Shown here in pieces: positions 1-6,513 of a stretch of DNA of 64,000 nucleotides. The first letter of the stretch is position 1. Each line of letters begins with the position of its first letter. The stretch covers positions 1-64,000 of the forward strand of contig NZ_OBMT01000008.1 of assembly GCF_900217815.1 (NCBI RefSeq), in the 5' to 3' direction. The position numbers and the translations under genes are program-made. The notes beneath the pieces were generated by a model. The model did not search any database. It was given only the letters and a program-made list of their open reading frames with translations, and was not told the origin of the DNA. The stretch is from Rhodobacter maris. GTDB taxonomy: Bacteria; Pseudomonadota; Alphaproteobacteria; Rhodobacterales; Rhodobacteraceae.

Positions 1-237
1 GAAGCTAGAGCGCCGATATGTCTCGGTCCGCAGTCGCTTTCGCGCCCAAACCGCCCACATATCTCTTCAGATATCCATCAATGTCAAAGAGCAGGAGGCA
101 AAAACAAACCAGAAGCGCCATTCTTACTATGGCGTTTCAGGCCGTTTAACCTCAGTCATTCTTCCCGCTTTGCTGCGCCGCCTTTCGTTGGCGCCGGTCC
201 GCGTCCCGCTGCGGTGTGTGCCGCTTCGGTGAGGGGT
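1..237 (-). other. Leader of a ribosomal RNA operon (16S gene lies left of the window)
   Basis: Read on the minus strand, positions 93-82 give TGCTCTTTGACA, a match to the rrn boxA antitermination element. It is followed at 69-50 by a GAAGAGATATGTGGGCGG-like stretch, which I recognise from rhodobacterial rRNA leaders. A promoter lies just upstream at 238-266. No open reading frame is credible here. The inference is that an rrn operon starts here and runs left out of the window. The mature 16S sequence itself is not present. Confidence 0.7.
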
Positions 238-266
238 GTTCTACGCATCTCGATCGGGGGCCGCAA
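238..266 (-). promoter_or_regulatory. Predicted rrn promoter
   Basis: On the minus strand, TTGCGG (266-261) and TAGAAC (243-238) are separated by exactly 17 bp. They are followed by a CCCCTCACCGA start region of the kind seen at rhodobacterial rRNA promoters. The sequence upstream at about 270-300 contains A/T tracts (TTTTTGCG, CATTTTTC on the plus strand) that could act as an UP element. Transcription would run left into the boxA leader. Confidence 0.6.
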
Positions 267-308
267 GAGGGATTTTTGCGAAATCGTCATTTTTCTTCGT
301 TAGGCTTC

Positions 309-325
309 GTTTTCCTGAGGAAAAC
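309..325. repeat. 17-nt perfect palindrome upstream of the rrn promoter
   Basis: GTTTTCCT, a central G, then AGGAAAAC: eight-base arms that match perfectly. It sits about 43 bp upstream of the predicted -35 box, between the pssA terminator and the A/T-rich upstream element. It is too short-looped to be a good RNA hairpin, so it reads more like a protein-binding site. The binding protein is unknown. Confidence 0.5.
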
Positions 326-500
326 TTGGGCAATCTGAAAACGCGCCAGGTCCAGAACACGACCGGGGGCTGTGTTCGATCGCCCTTTCGGGGAAGATTT
401 CGCGCCGAATCTCGATGCGTTGCGGCGATTCTGCCGAGTCGCGCCGGCGAACAGCCCCGTGATTCCGTCTTTCCCCCGGCACCGACAGACGCGGCGCATG

Positions 501-530
501 AAAAAACCGGGATGGATCGCTCCACCCCGG
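501..530 (-). terminator. Rho-independent terminator of the psd-pssA operon
   Basis: On the minus strand a 10-bp stem (CCGGGGTGGA / TCCATCCCGG, one G-T pair) closes a GCGA tetraloop and is followed directly by six T residues (506-501). It lies 25 nt beyond the pssA stop codon and insulates the rrn promoter from pssA read-through. Confidence 0.85.
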
Positions 531-554
531 CCCCAATTCCGCTCTCTTGCAGGC

Positions 555-1292
555 TCAACGCAGGATTCGCCCGCGCATCCGCCAGACCCCCGGCAGCAGA
601 ACGGCGATATAGATCAGATCGACGACGATCAGGAACAGCCAGAGCTTCGTGAGCAGAAGACCGACGCCGATCACCGTCCCCATCAGCGTGGCCACCACGC
701 CCAACCCCTTGAGCTTGAGAGACTTCGGCGAGAAAGTGCGCAGCCGCGAGATCATCAAAAGCCCCACGACCCCGAGCCAGATCGCCGCCAGCATCGGCAC
801 CGCGCGCGCATCCACCCAGCCCTCGAAACTCAGGAACACCGGCAAAAGCGCCAGAAGCGCCCCTGCCGGGGCCGGAACGCCGGTAAAATGGGTCGTGCTC
901 CCGCCATCCTCGCCACGCATCACATTGAAGCGCGCGAGCCTGAGGCAGGCCGCCGCGGCATAGACGAGCACGAAGACCCAGCCGAGCGCGTTCCCCTCTC
1001 CCATCGCGAAGCGGTAAACGAGTACGCCAGGCGCCACCCCGAAACAGAGAAAGTCGGACAGGCTGTCGAGCTCGGCGCCAAATTCGGATGTGGCCTTGAG
1101 CCGACGCGCGATCAGCCCGTCGAGCCCGTCGATCGCGGCGGAGAAGAGCAGCAGCAGCACTGCCGTCTCGAATTTACCCACCATCGCAAAACGGATCGAG
1201 GTAAGCCCGAGGCACATCCCCGCCAGCGTCACCAGATTGGGAAGAAGCATCAGGAACGGCATGCGTTCGCGGTCTTGCGGCTCAAGGCTCAT
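555..1292 (-). CDS. pssA: CDP-diacylglycerol--serine O-phosphatidyltransferase
   Basis: This 245-residue integral membrane enzyme transfers a phosphatidyl group from CDP-diacylglycerol to serine, giving phosphatidylserine. The CDP-alcohol phosphotransferase signature DG-x2-AR-x8-G-x3-D-x3-D is intact near residues 57-80 (DGLIARRLKATSEFGAELDS, then LSD). The rest consists of several hydrophobic segments, as usual for the family, and the length is typical of alphaproteobacterial PssA. It lies 36 nt downstream of psd on the same strand, so phosphatidylethanolamine synthesis from CDP-diacylglycerol is encoded in one operon. A strong terminator follows. Confidence 0.95.
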   Translation of the reverse strand: MSLEPQDRERMPFLMLLPNLVTLAGMCLGLTSIRFAMVGKFETAVLLLLFSAAIDGLDGLIARRLKATSEFGAELDSLSDFLCFGVAPGVLVYRFAMGEGNALGWVFVLVYAAAACLRLARFNVMRGEDGGSTTHFTGVPAPAGALLALLPVFLSFEGWVDARAVPMLAAIWLGVVGLLMISRLRTFSPKSLKLKGLGVVATLMGTVIGVGLLLTKLWLFLIVVDLIYIAVLLPGVWRMRGRILR

Positions 1293-1328
1293 CGGTCGTC
1301 CCGGATCACTGGGGTATTCATGGAATAT

Positions 1329-2027
1329 TCAGTCCCTGCGGCCAAGCCGCGGACCCTCGCGGCTCAGGAGATCGGCGATCACCGTCTCGCCTGCAATCAT
1401 TGTCTGCCCGATGCAGACCATCGGGTCCACCCCTTCCGGCAGATAGATGTCGAGCCGCGAGCCGAACCGAATGAGCCCGAAGCGCTCGCCGGTTTTCAGC
1501 ACCGCCCCCTCTTGTACGAAACTGACGATCCGCCGCGCGACCAGCCCGGCGATCTGCACGACGCCATAGCGCAGCCCGTCGGCGGTTTCGACCGCGATGC
1601 CATTGCGCTCGTTATCGGTCGAGGCCTTGTCGAGCGAGGCATTCAGGAACAGCCCCTCGTGATAGGCGATCCTGGTGATCCGCCCCGCCATCGGCAAACG
1701 GTTCACATGGCAGTTGAACACCGACATGAAAACCGAGACCCGCATCAGCGGTTGATCGCCGAGGCCGAGCTCGGCGGGCGGCACTACGGGCTCGAGAAGC
1801 GACACCACCCCGTCGGCAGGCGACACCATGAGACCTTCGCGCGTGGGCGTCACGCGGGGCGGATCGCGAAAGAAATAATAGACCCAGATCGTCAGCCCGG
1901 TGCCGATCCAGCCGAGCGGCGCCCAGATCAGGAACAGCACCAGCGTCAGCGCAGCCCCGATTCCGACGAATTTCGCCCCCTCGGGATGCATCGGCTTGAT
2001 GAAAGTGGAAAGCATGGAAACGGACAT
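1329..2027 (-). CDS. psd: Phosphatidylserine decarboxylase (short, alphaproteobacterial type)
   Basis: This 232-residue enzyme converts phosphatidylserine to phosphatidylethanolamine at the inner membrane. Family members are proenzymes that self-cleave before a serine to make a pyruvoyl cofactor. The expected Gly-Ser is present at residues 189-190 ([13 protein letters not shown]) near the C-terminus, and an N-terminal hydrophobic region (about 20-45) anchors it. The start was placed at the ATG giving [12 protein letters not shown]; the frame continues 52 codons upstream, but that extension is arginine-rich and unlike the family. It is the first gene of the psd-pssA operon and is divergent from bfd. 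Confidence 0.93.
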   Translation of the reverse strand: MSVSMLSTFIKPMHPEGAKFVGIGAALTLVLFLIWAPLGWIGTGLTIWVYYFFRDPPRVTPTREGLMVSPADGVVSLLEPVVPPAELGLGDQPLMRVSVFMSVFNCHVNRLPMAGRITRIAYHEGLFLNASLDKASTDNERNGIAVETADGLRYGVVQIAGLVARRIVSFVQEGAVLKTGERFGLIRFGSRLDIYLPEGVDPMVCIGQTMIAGETVIADLLSREGPRLGRRD

Positions 2028-2140
2028 TGCGAGCCTTTCTCTTTGGTCTTTCCGTCGGCGCCTTCCTAACGCAACTTGCGGCCGAAGGAAACGGGGGCGC
2101 GGCCGCCGGACCGGGGTTGCGACAGAGCGCCCCGGATCCT

Positions 2141-2186
2141 TGAGCAAAAGACTCGGATTGACTTTTTCGACTCTTTTGCTCATGTT
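2141..2186 (+). promoter_or_regulatory. Predicted bfd-bfr promoter inside a long inverted repeat
   Basis: TGAGCAAAAGA (2141-2151) and TCTTTTGCTCA (2172-2182) form a perfect 11-bp inverted repeat, with three further pairs after one mismatch. Within it lies TTGACT (2158-2163), and 17 bp further on CATGTT (2181-2186), a plausible -35/-10 pair for bfd. A dimeric repressor bound here would cover the promoter. Iron-responsive control is the natural guess for these genes, but I cannot assign Irr, RirA, IscR or another regulator from the sequence. Confidence 0.55.
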
Positions 2187-2206
2187 TTTCGGACAAGGAG
2201 CCCGCG

Positions 2207-2452
2207 ATGATCATCTGTCACTGTCAGCATATCACCGACCGCGATATCCATGCCGCCATCGACTGGATGCGGGCATCTGACCGTTTTTCCCTCATCACGC
2301 CGGGCAAGATCTATCGCGCACTCGGCAAACGCGCCGATTGCGGCACCTGCATGCCGCTTTTCCTTGCCACGATGCAGAGAAATGCCAATCTTGCGGTTCC
2401 AGCAGAGGCAGCAGAGGTTCCGGCCGAGCTGCGCAACCTGCGGATCCGATGA
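2207..2452 (+). CDS. bfd: Bacterioferritin-associated ferredoxin
   Basis: This 81-residue [2Fe-2S] protein has the Bfd cysteine pattern C-x-C near the N-terminus (CHC, residues 4-6) and C-x2-C at 46-49 (CGTC). Bfd is known to dock on bacterioferritin and deliver electrons that release stored iron. A ribosome site (AAGGAG) sits 7 nt before the ATG. Bacterioferritin follows 18 nt later in the same orientation, so iron storage and release are co-transcribed. The C-terminal ~25 residues, rich in Ala and Glu, are outside the core domain. Confidence 0.92.
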   Translation: MIICHCQHITDRDIHAAIDWMRASDRFSLITPGKIYRALGKRADCGTCMPLFLATMQRNANLAVPAEAAEVPAELRNLRIR

Positions 2453-2470
2453 CACAGGAGAGGATACGGC

Positions 2471-2956
2471 ATGAAAGGCGACGCGAAGGTCATTGATTAC
2501 CTGAATGCAGCTCTGCGCTCCGAGCTGACGGCGATTTCGCAATACTGGGTGCATTTCCGGCTGCAGGAAGACTGGGGCCTGATGAAGATGGCCAAAAAAA
2601 GCCGCGAGGAATCGATCGAGGAAATGGGGCATGCCGACAAGCTGATCGCGCGGATCCTGTTCCTTGAGGGGCATCCGAATCTGCAAAAGCTTGACCCGCT
2701 CCGGATCGGCGAGGGCCCGCGCGAAACGCTCGAATGCGATCTGGCGGCGGAGCATGATGCGATCACCCTCTATCGCGAGGCGCGAGAATATTGCGCGGAA
2801 GTGGGCGACGTGGTGTCGAAGAACATTTTCGACGCCTTGATCACCGACGAAGAAGGGCATGTGGATTTTCTGGAAACCCAGATCGGTCTTTACGACCGGC
2901 TCGGCGCATCTGGCTATGCGCTTTTGAATGCCGCGCCGATGGACGAGGCGGAGTGA
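2471..2956 (+). CDS. bfr: Bacterioferritin
   Basis: This 161-residue four-helix-bundle iron-storage protein should form 24-mers that oxidise and store ferric iron. All ferroxidase ligands are visible at the canonical positions: Glu18, Glu51, His54, Glu94, Glu127 and His130. Met52, the residue that ligates the intersubunit haem in bacterioferritins, is also present, so this is a haem-binding Bfr rather than a plain ferritin. The start is preceded by an AGGAG-type site (acaggagaggat). It is the second gene of the bfd-bfr operon. Confidence 0.96.
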   Translation: MKGDAKVIDYLNAALRSELTAISQYWVHFRLQEDWGLMKMAKKSREESIEEMGHADKLIARILFLEGHPNLQKLDPLRIGEGPRETLECDLAAEHDAITLYREAREYCAEVGDVVSKNIFDALITDEEGHVDFLETQIGLYDRLGASGYALLNAAPMDEAE

Positions 2957-3021
2957 TCTCTTCCTTCCAGCTCTGCGCGAAGGCTGTGGAAGACCCTTCC
3001 GTTTCGGCAGAGCCAAAACGG

Positions 3022-3048
3022 CCTGGTGGGGGCAACTCCCCCGCCAGG
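3022..3048. terminator. Hairpin between convergent bfr and the DUF2892 gene
   Basis: CCTGG-T-GGGGG, loop CAACT, CCCCC-G-CCAGG forms a near-perfect GC-rich stem of 11 positions lying between two convergent genes. Neither side has a strong T-run, so termination is inferred from position and stem strength only. Confidence 0.5.
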
Positions 3049-3064
3049 ATCTCTTCGGAACTCG

Positions 3065-3274
3065 TTACTTTGCCTCGAAGGCACAACCGGTCTTGAAGCC
3101 GATCTTGCCCAGCACCATCGCCGCCGGGCAGAAACCGGTGAAGGCCGACTGGATCAGGTTCACCCCGATGAATACGGTAAACCACAGGAAATAGATGGAA
3201 ACGGTCCAAGTCAGGATCACGCTGACAAGCACCATGATACCGGCGAATACGAGAACGGCGCGGTCGAGAGTCAT
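3065..3274 (-). CDS. Small two-helix membrane protein, DUF2892 (YgaP transmembrane-like)
   Basis: A 69-residue protein with two hydrophobic segments (about 5-28 and 30-45) followed by the conserved tail NLIQSAFTGFCPAAMVLGKIG, the hallmark of the DUF2892 family. In YgaP the same module anchors a rhodanese domain, but here it stands alone. The molecular role of stand-alone members is not known. It is divergent from copA with a 141-bp shared upstream region, which could hint at metal- or sulfur-linked control, but no further evidence supports that. Confidence 0.85.
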   Translation of the reverse strand: MTLDRAVLVFAGIMVLVSVILTWTVSIYFLWFTVFIGVNLIQSAFTGFCPAAMVLGKIGFKTGCAFEAK

Positions 3275-3368
3275 GAGAAGGCTCCGGTTGTTGCAAAGAG
3301 AACGTTAACACGCCTTTCCAGCTACCACTCGCCCGCATCGAATTCAAGATCAGGAATATTTCGCAACC

Positions 3369-3404
3369 TTGACCTTCGTCCGTCCCGGCGCAAGTGAAGG
3401 TCAA
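3369..3404 (+). promoter_or_regulatory. Inverted repeat overlapping the copA ribosome binding site
   Basis: TTGACCTTC (3369-3377) and GAAGGTCAA (3396-3404) are perfect 9-base arms around an 18-nt spacer. The right arm runs into the copA Shine-Dalgarno AAAGGAG (3403-3409). The ACCTTC/GAAGGT core resembles copper-responsive MerR-family (CueR/HmrR) half-sites, but the spacing (29 nt outer core to outer core) is longer than the roughly 21 nt of classic CueR operators. An RNA stem masking the ribosome site is an alternative reading. Confidence 0.5.
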
Positions 3405-3415
3405 AGGAGTGTCCC

Positions 3416-5848
3416 ATGGCCAGCACGAAATTCATTGTCGAGGGAATGCATTGCGGCGCCTGCACCGGCCGGGTGGAACGGGCGCTCGCGGCCGAACCGG
3501 GCGTGACCGGGGCCAGCGCCAATCTGGTCGCGCGCGCGGTGCGGGTCGAGTTCGCCGCCCCCGCGAGCGCGGCAACACTCGCCGCGGCCCTCGAACGGGC
3601 GGGATACCCGGCCGCGGAAGCCGAGACACGGCTGACGATCGAGGGGATGAGCTGTGCAAGTTGCTCGGGCCGGGTGGAACGCGCCCTCGCCGCCACATCC
3701 GGCGTGCTCTCGGCTGCTGTCAACCTCGCCACCCACACCGCCACGGTGCGTTATGCGCAGGGGGCGATCGCTCCTTCCGAGCTTGCCCAGGTGGTGACCG
3801 AGGCGGGCTACCCGGCGCGCGTCGCAAGCGCCGGGACCGCGCCCGAACCGATGGCACAGCGTCAGGCCAACGAGGTGCGGGTGCTGGGCACCCATTTCCT
3901 GCTCGCGGCGCTGCTCACTGCGCCGGTCTTCTTCCTCGCGATGGGACCGCATCTTTACCCGCCGCTCCATCATGCGCTGGCGCGGATCCTGGGCGAAGGC
4001 GGCATGCAGGAAATCCAGTTCCTGTTTACCACGCTCGTGCTGGTCTTTCCGGGGCGGATGTTCTTCCGCCTCGGCCTGCCCGCCCTCCTCCGCCTCGCCC
4101 CGGAGATGAATTCGCTCGTCGCGCTTGGCGCTGGCGCAGCTTATCTCTATTCGGCAATGGTCGTGCTCACGCCCGCCTTGCTGCCACCGGGCAGTTTCGA
4201 CGTCTATTTCGAGGCAGCCGCGGTGATCGTGACGCTGATCCTGCTCGGGCGCTGGCTCGAAGCCCGCGCCAAGGGGCAGGCAGGCGCGGCGATCTCCCGC
4301 CTGATCGGGCTGCGCCCCGCCACCGCGCGGGTGCTGCGGGACGGCACGGTCATCGAGCTGCCCATCGAGGAACTCGCCTCCGGCGATCTGGTCGAACTGG
4401 CGCCCGGCGCGCGCATCGCGGTGGATGGCGTCGTCACCGAAGGTTCCGGTTTCGTCGATGAGAGCATGCTTACCGGCGAGCCCGTCCCGGTAGAAAAAGT
4501 GCCGGGCAGCGCCGTCACCGGCGGCACAGTGAACGGCACCTCGGCCCTTCTCTTCCGTGTCACCGCCACCGGCACCGATACCGTGCTGGCCCGCATCATC
4601 GCGCTGGTGGAGGAGGCGCAGGGCCAGAAACTCCCGGTGCAGGCGCTCGTTGACAAGGTCACCCGCGTCTTCGTGCCCGCGGTGATGGCCCTTTCCACTG
4701 TCACCTTCCTGATCTGGTTCAGCCTCGGACAGGGCCTTTCCGCTGCGCTCGTCGCCGCAATTTCGGTGATGATCATTGCCTGCCCCTGCGCGATGGGGTT
4801 GGCCACGCCGGTCTCGATTCTCGTCGGCACCGGGCGCGGTGCGGAACTGGGCCTTCTCTTCCGCCGCGGTGACGCGCTGCAACGGCTCGCCGAGATCCAG
4901 ACCGTCGCCTTCGACAAGACCGGCACGCTCACCGAGGGCCGCCCGGCGCTGACCGGGCTTTTCCGCGCGGCGCAGATGCCCGAAAACGAGATCTTGCGTC
5001 TTGCCGCGGGCGCCGAGTCGCGCTCCGAACATCCGCTCGCCCATGCGATCCTCGCCGCCGCCAAAGCGCGCGGGCTTCCGCCTGCCCGTGCCCGCAAGGT
5101 CACCGCCACCCCCGGACGGGGCCTTTCGGCCGAGGTCGAGGGGCGGCAGATCCTGCTGGGCAACTTGGCCGCGCTCCGCGAGGCGGGCATCGATACCACT
5201 CCCCTGAACGACGCGGCCGGAGCCTTTGCGCAAGAAGGCAAAACGCCGGTGCTTCTGGCGCTCGACGGAACCCCGGTCGCCGTGCTCGCCCTGTCTGACC
5301 CGCCCAAACCCCATGCCGCCGAAGCCGTCGCCGCGCTCGGGCGCGCGGGCGTCGCGGTCACGATGATCTCTGGGGATGCGCAGGCCACGGCCGAGGCTGT
5401 CGCGCGCGGGCTCGGCATCACGGAGGTCACGGCCGGGGTGCTCCCCGCAGGCAAGGTGGAGGCGATCACAGCCCTCAAGGCCCGCGGCGCGGTGGCTTTC
5501 GTGGGCGATGGCATCAATGATGCCCCCGCCCTCGCGGCCGCCGATGTCGGCCTTGCGCTCGGCTCGGGCACCGATGTGGCCATCGAGGCGGCCGAAGTGG
5601 TAATCACCGGCGCCGATCCGCGCGGCGCAGCACGGGCGGTGACGCTTTCGCGCGCGGTGATGCGCAATATCCGCCAAAACCTGTTCTGGGCCTTCGCTTA
5701 TAACACCGCATTGATTCCTGTAGCGATGGGCGCCCTTGTTCCCTTCGGTGGCCCCGGCCTCTCGCCGATGCTTGCGGCGGGCGCGATGTCGCTTTCTTCG
5801 GTTTTCGTGGTCACCAACGCGCTCCGGCTGCGCCGCGCCGCCGGCTGA
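3416..5848 (+). CDS. copA: Copper(I)-exporting P1B-type ATPase
   Basis: This 810-residue inner-membrane pump exports Cu(I) at the cost of ATP. Two N-terminal heavy-metal-associated domains carry GMHCGAC (Cys13/Cys16) and GMSCASC (Cys80/Cys83). The membrane metal site is CPC at 456-458. The phosphorylated Asp is D500 in DKTGT, the SEHPL nucleotide-site motif is at about 537, and GDGIND is at 697-702. Late membrane helices contain the AYN and MSLSS residues specific to Cu(I) pumps. It is a single gene with its own upstream inverted repeat. The second Cu-ATPase of this window, ccoI, has the assembly role; this one is the detoxification type. Confidence 0.95.
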   Translation: MASTKFIVEGMHCGACTGRVERALAAEPGVTGASANLVARAVRVEFAAPASAATLAAALERAGYPAAEAETRLTIEGMSCASCSGRVERALAATSGVLSAAVNLATHTATVRYAQGAIAPSELAQVVTEAGYPARVASAGTAPEPMAQRQANEVRVLGTHFLLAALLTAPVFFLAMGPHLYPPLHHALARILGEGGMQEIQFLFTTLVLVFPGRMFFRLGLPALLRLAPEMNSLVALGAGAAYLYSAMVVLTPALLPPGSFDVYFEAAAVIVTLILLGRWLEARAKGQAGAAISRLIGLRPATARVLRDGTVIELPIEELASGDLVELAPGARIAVDGVVTEGSGFVDESMLTGEPVPVEKVPGSAVTGGTVNGTSALLFRVTATGTDTVLARIIALVEEAQGQKLPVQALVDKVTRVFVPAVMALSTVTFLIWFSLGQGLSAALVAAISVMIIACPCAMGLATPVSILVGTGRGAELGLLFRRGDALQRLAEIQTVAFDKTGTLTEGRPALTGLFRAAQMPENEILRLAAGAESRSEHPLAHAILAAAKARGLPPARARKVTATPGRGLSAEVEGRQILLGNLAALREAGIDTTPLNDAAGAFAQEGKTPVLLALDGTPVAVLALSDPPKPHAAEAVAALGRAGVAVTMISGDAQATAEAVARGLGITEVTAGVLPAGKVEAITALKARGAVAFVGDGINDAPALAAADVGLALGSGTDVAIEAAEVVITGADPRGAARAVTLSRAVMRNIRQNLFWAFAYNTALIPVAMGALVPFGGPGLSPMLAAGAMSLSSVFVVTNALRLRRAAG

Positions 5849-5915
5849 GCCCGGCCCCTGCCCTCGGGTCATCGGCAAGGCTCCGCCCATCGCGCTCGCG
5901 TGAGGGAAAATCTTT

Positions 5916-5944
5916 TTGCCCGGGCCTTCACGGCTCTGTATCAG
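5916..5944 (+). promoter_or_regulatory. Predicted promoter of the lytic transglycosylase gene
   Basis: TTGCCC (5916-5921) and TATCAG (5939-5944) are spaced 17 bp apart, about 46 nt before the chosen start codon. The call rests on a by-eye match only. Confidence 0.4.
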
Positions 5945-5990
5945 GGGTGAAACGAGCCCGTGAAGTCCAGAACCGATGCCCGGAGGCACA

Positions 5991-6461
5991 ATGCTTTCTC
6001 GCCGTTCCCTTCTGCTCGGCGCCGCCGCGCTGACCGGCCTTTCGGCCTGTGGCAATGCCAGAATGTCCTCGAAGAGCCCGCCCGACGGGATTGATCTGCA
6101 CGCCGGGGAAACGCCCGAACTGCGCCACAAGATCAACACCTGGGCTGATCATTACGAAGTGCCGCGCAGCCTCGTGCATCGCGTCGTGCAGCGCGAGAGC
6201 GGCTACAACCCCGGCGCGCGCAACGGCCCCTATTACGGGCTGATGCAGATCCTGCCGCAAACGGCGCGTGGCATGGGTTTCTCGGGAGCCCCCGAGAAGC
6301 TGCTCGAGGCGGATATGAACCTGCGCTATGGCGTCAAATATCTGCGCGGCGCCTGGCTTTGTGCCGATGGCAATGAAGCCGCCGCAGTCATGTGGTATGC
6401 GCGCGGCTATTATTACGAGGCCAAACGGCGCGGCATCCTCGACCAGGTCAGGAGCGTCTGA
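5991..6461 (+). CDS. Lipoprotein lytic transglycosylase (SLT domain)
   Basis: A 156-residue murein hydrolase that would cleave the glycan strands of peptidoglycan from the periplasm. The N-terminus (SRRSLLLGAAALTGLSAC) is a signal peptide with a lipobox ending at Cys20, and its twin arginines suggest possible Tat export. The SLT domain shows the catalytic Glu69 in QRESGYNP and the conserved GLMQILPQTARGMG block. The start was placed at the ATG preceded by GGAGGCACA; an in-frame ATG 15 nt upstream has no ribosome site. A terminator follows. Confidence 0.9.
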   Translation: MLSRRSLLLGAAALTGLSACGNARMSSKSPPDGIDLHAGETPELRHKINTWADHYEVPRSLVHRVVQRESGYNPGARNGPYYGLMQILPQTARGMGFSGAPEKLLEADMNLRYGVKYLRGAWLCADGNEAAAVMWYARGYYYEAKRRGILDQVRSV

Positions 6462-6484
6462 CCCGATCCCTCATGCGCCACCTG

Positions 6485-6513
6485 CCCCGCCCTTTTCCGG
6501 CGGGGTCTTTATT
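6485..6513 (+). terminator. Terminator after the lytic transglycosylase gene
   Basis: CCCCGCC, a 7-nt loop, then GGCGGGG and TCTTTATT, 23 nt beyond the stop codon and overlapping the end of the convergent permease gene. Confidence 0.65.

Noticed and set aside
1-60. 16S rRNA inside the window
   Set aside because: Only leader sequence is seen; no mature 16S 5' sequence is present on the minus strand.
236-652. 138-residue plus-strand frame at the left edge
   Set aside because: It runs through the rrn promoter, the pssA terminator and the 3' end of pssA, and has Arg/Ser/Pro-biased composition without a ribosome site.
372-2069. 565-residue plus-strand frame opposite pssA and psd
   Set aside because: It is a GC-rich antisense shadow. 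The minus strand encodes complete PssA and Psd with all motifs, and the shadow is Arg/His/Gln/Pro-rich with no domain.
3369-3404. Firm assignment of the copA repeat to CueR/HmrR
   Set aside because: The half-sites fit, but the spacing and lack of a clear -10 box do not; kept only as an unassigned inverted repeat.
3401-6139. 912-residue minus-strand frame opposite copA
   Set aside because: Antisense shadow of a fully conserved P-type ATPase; its sequence is low-complexity Arg/Gly/His without motifs.
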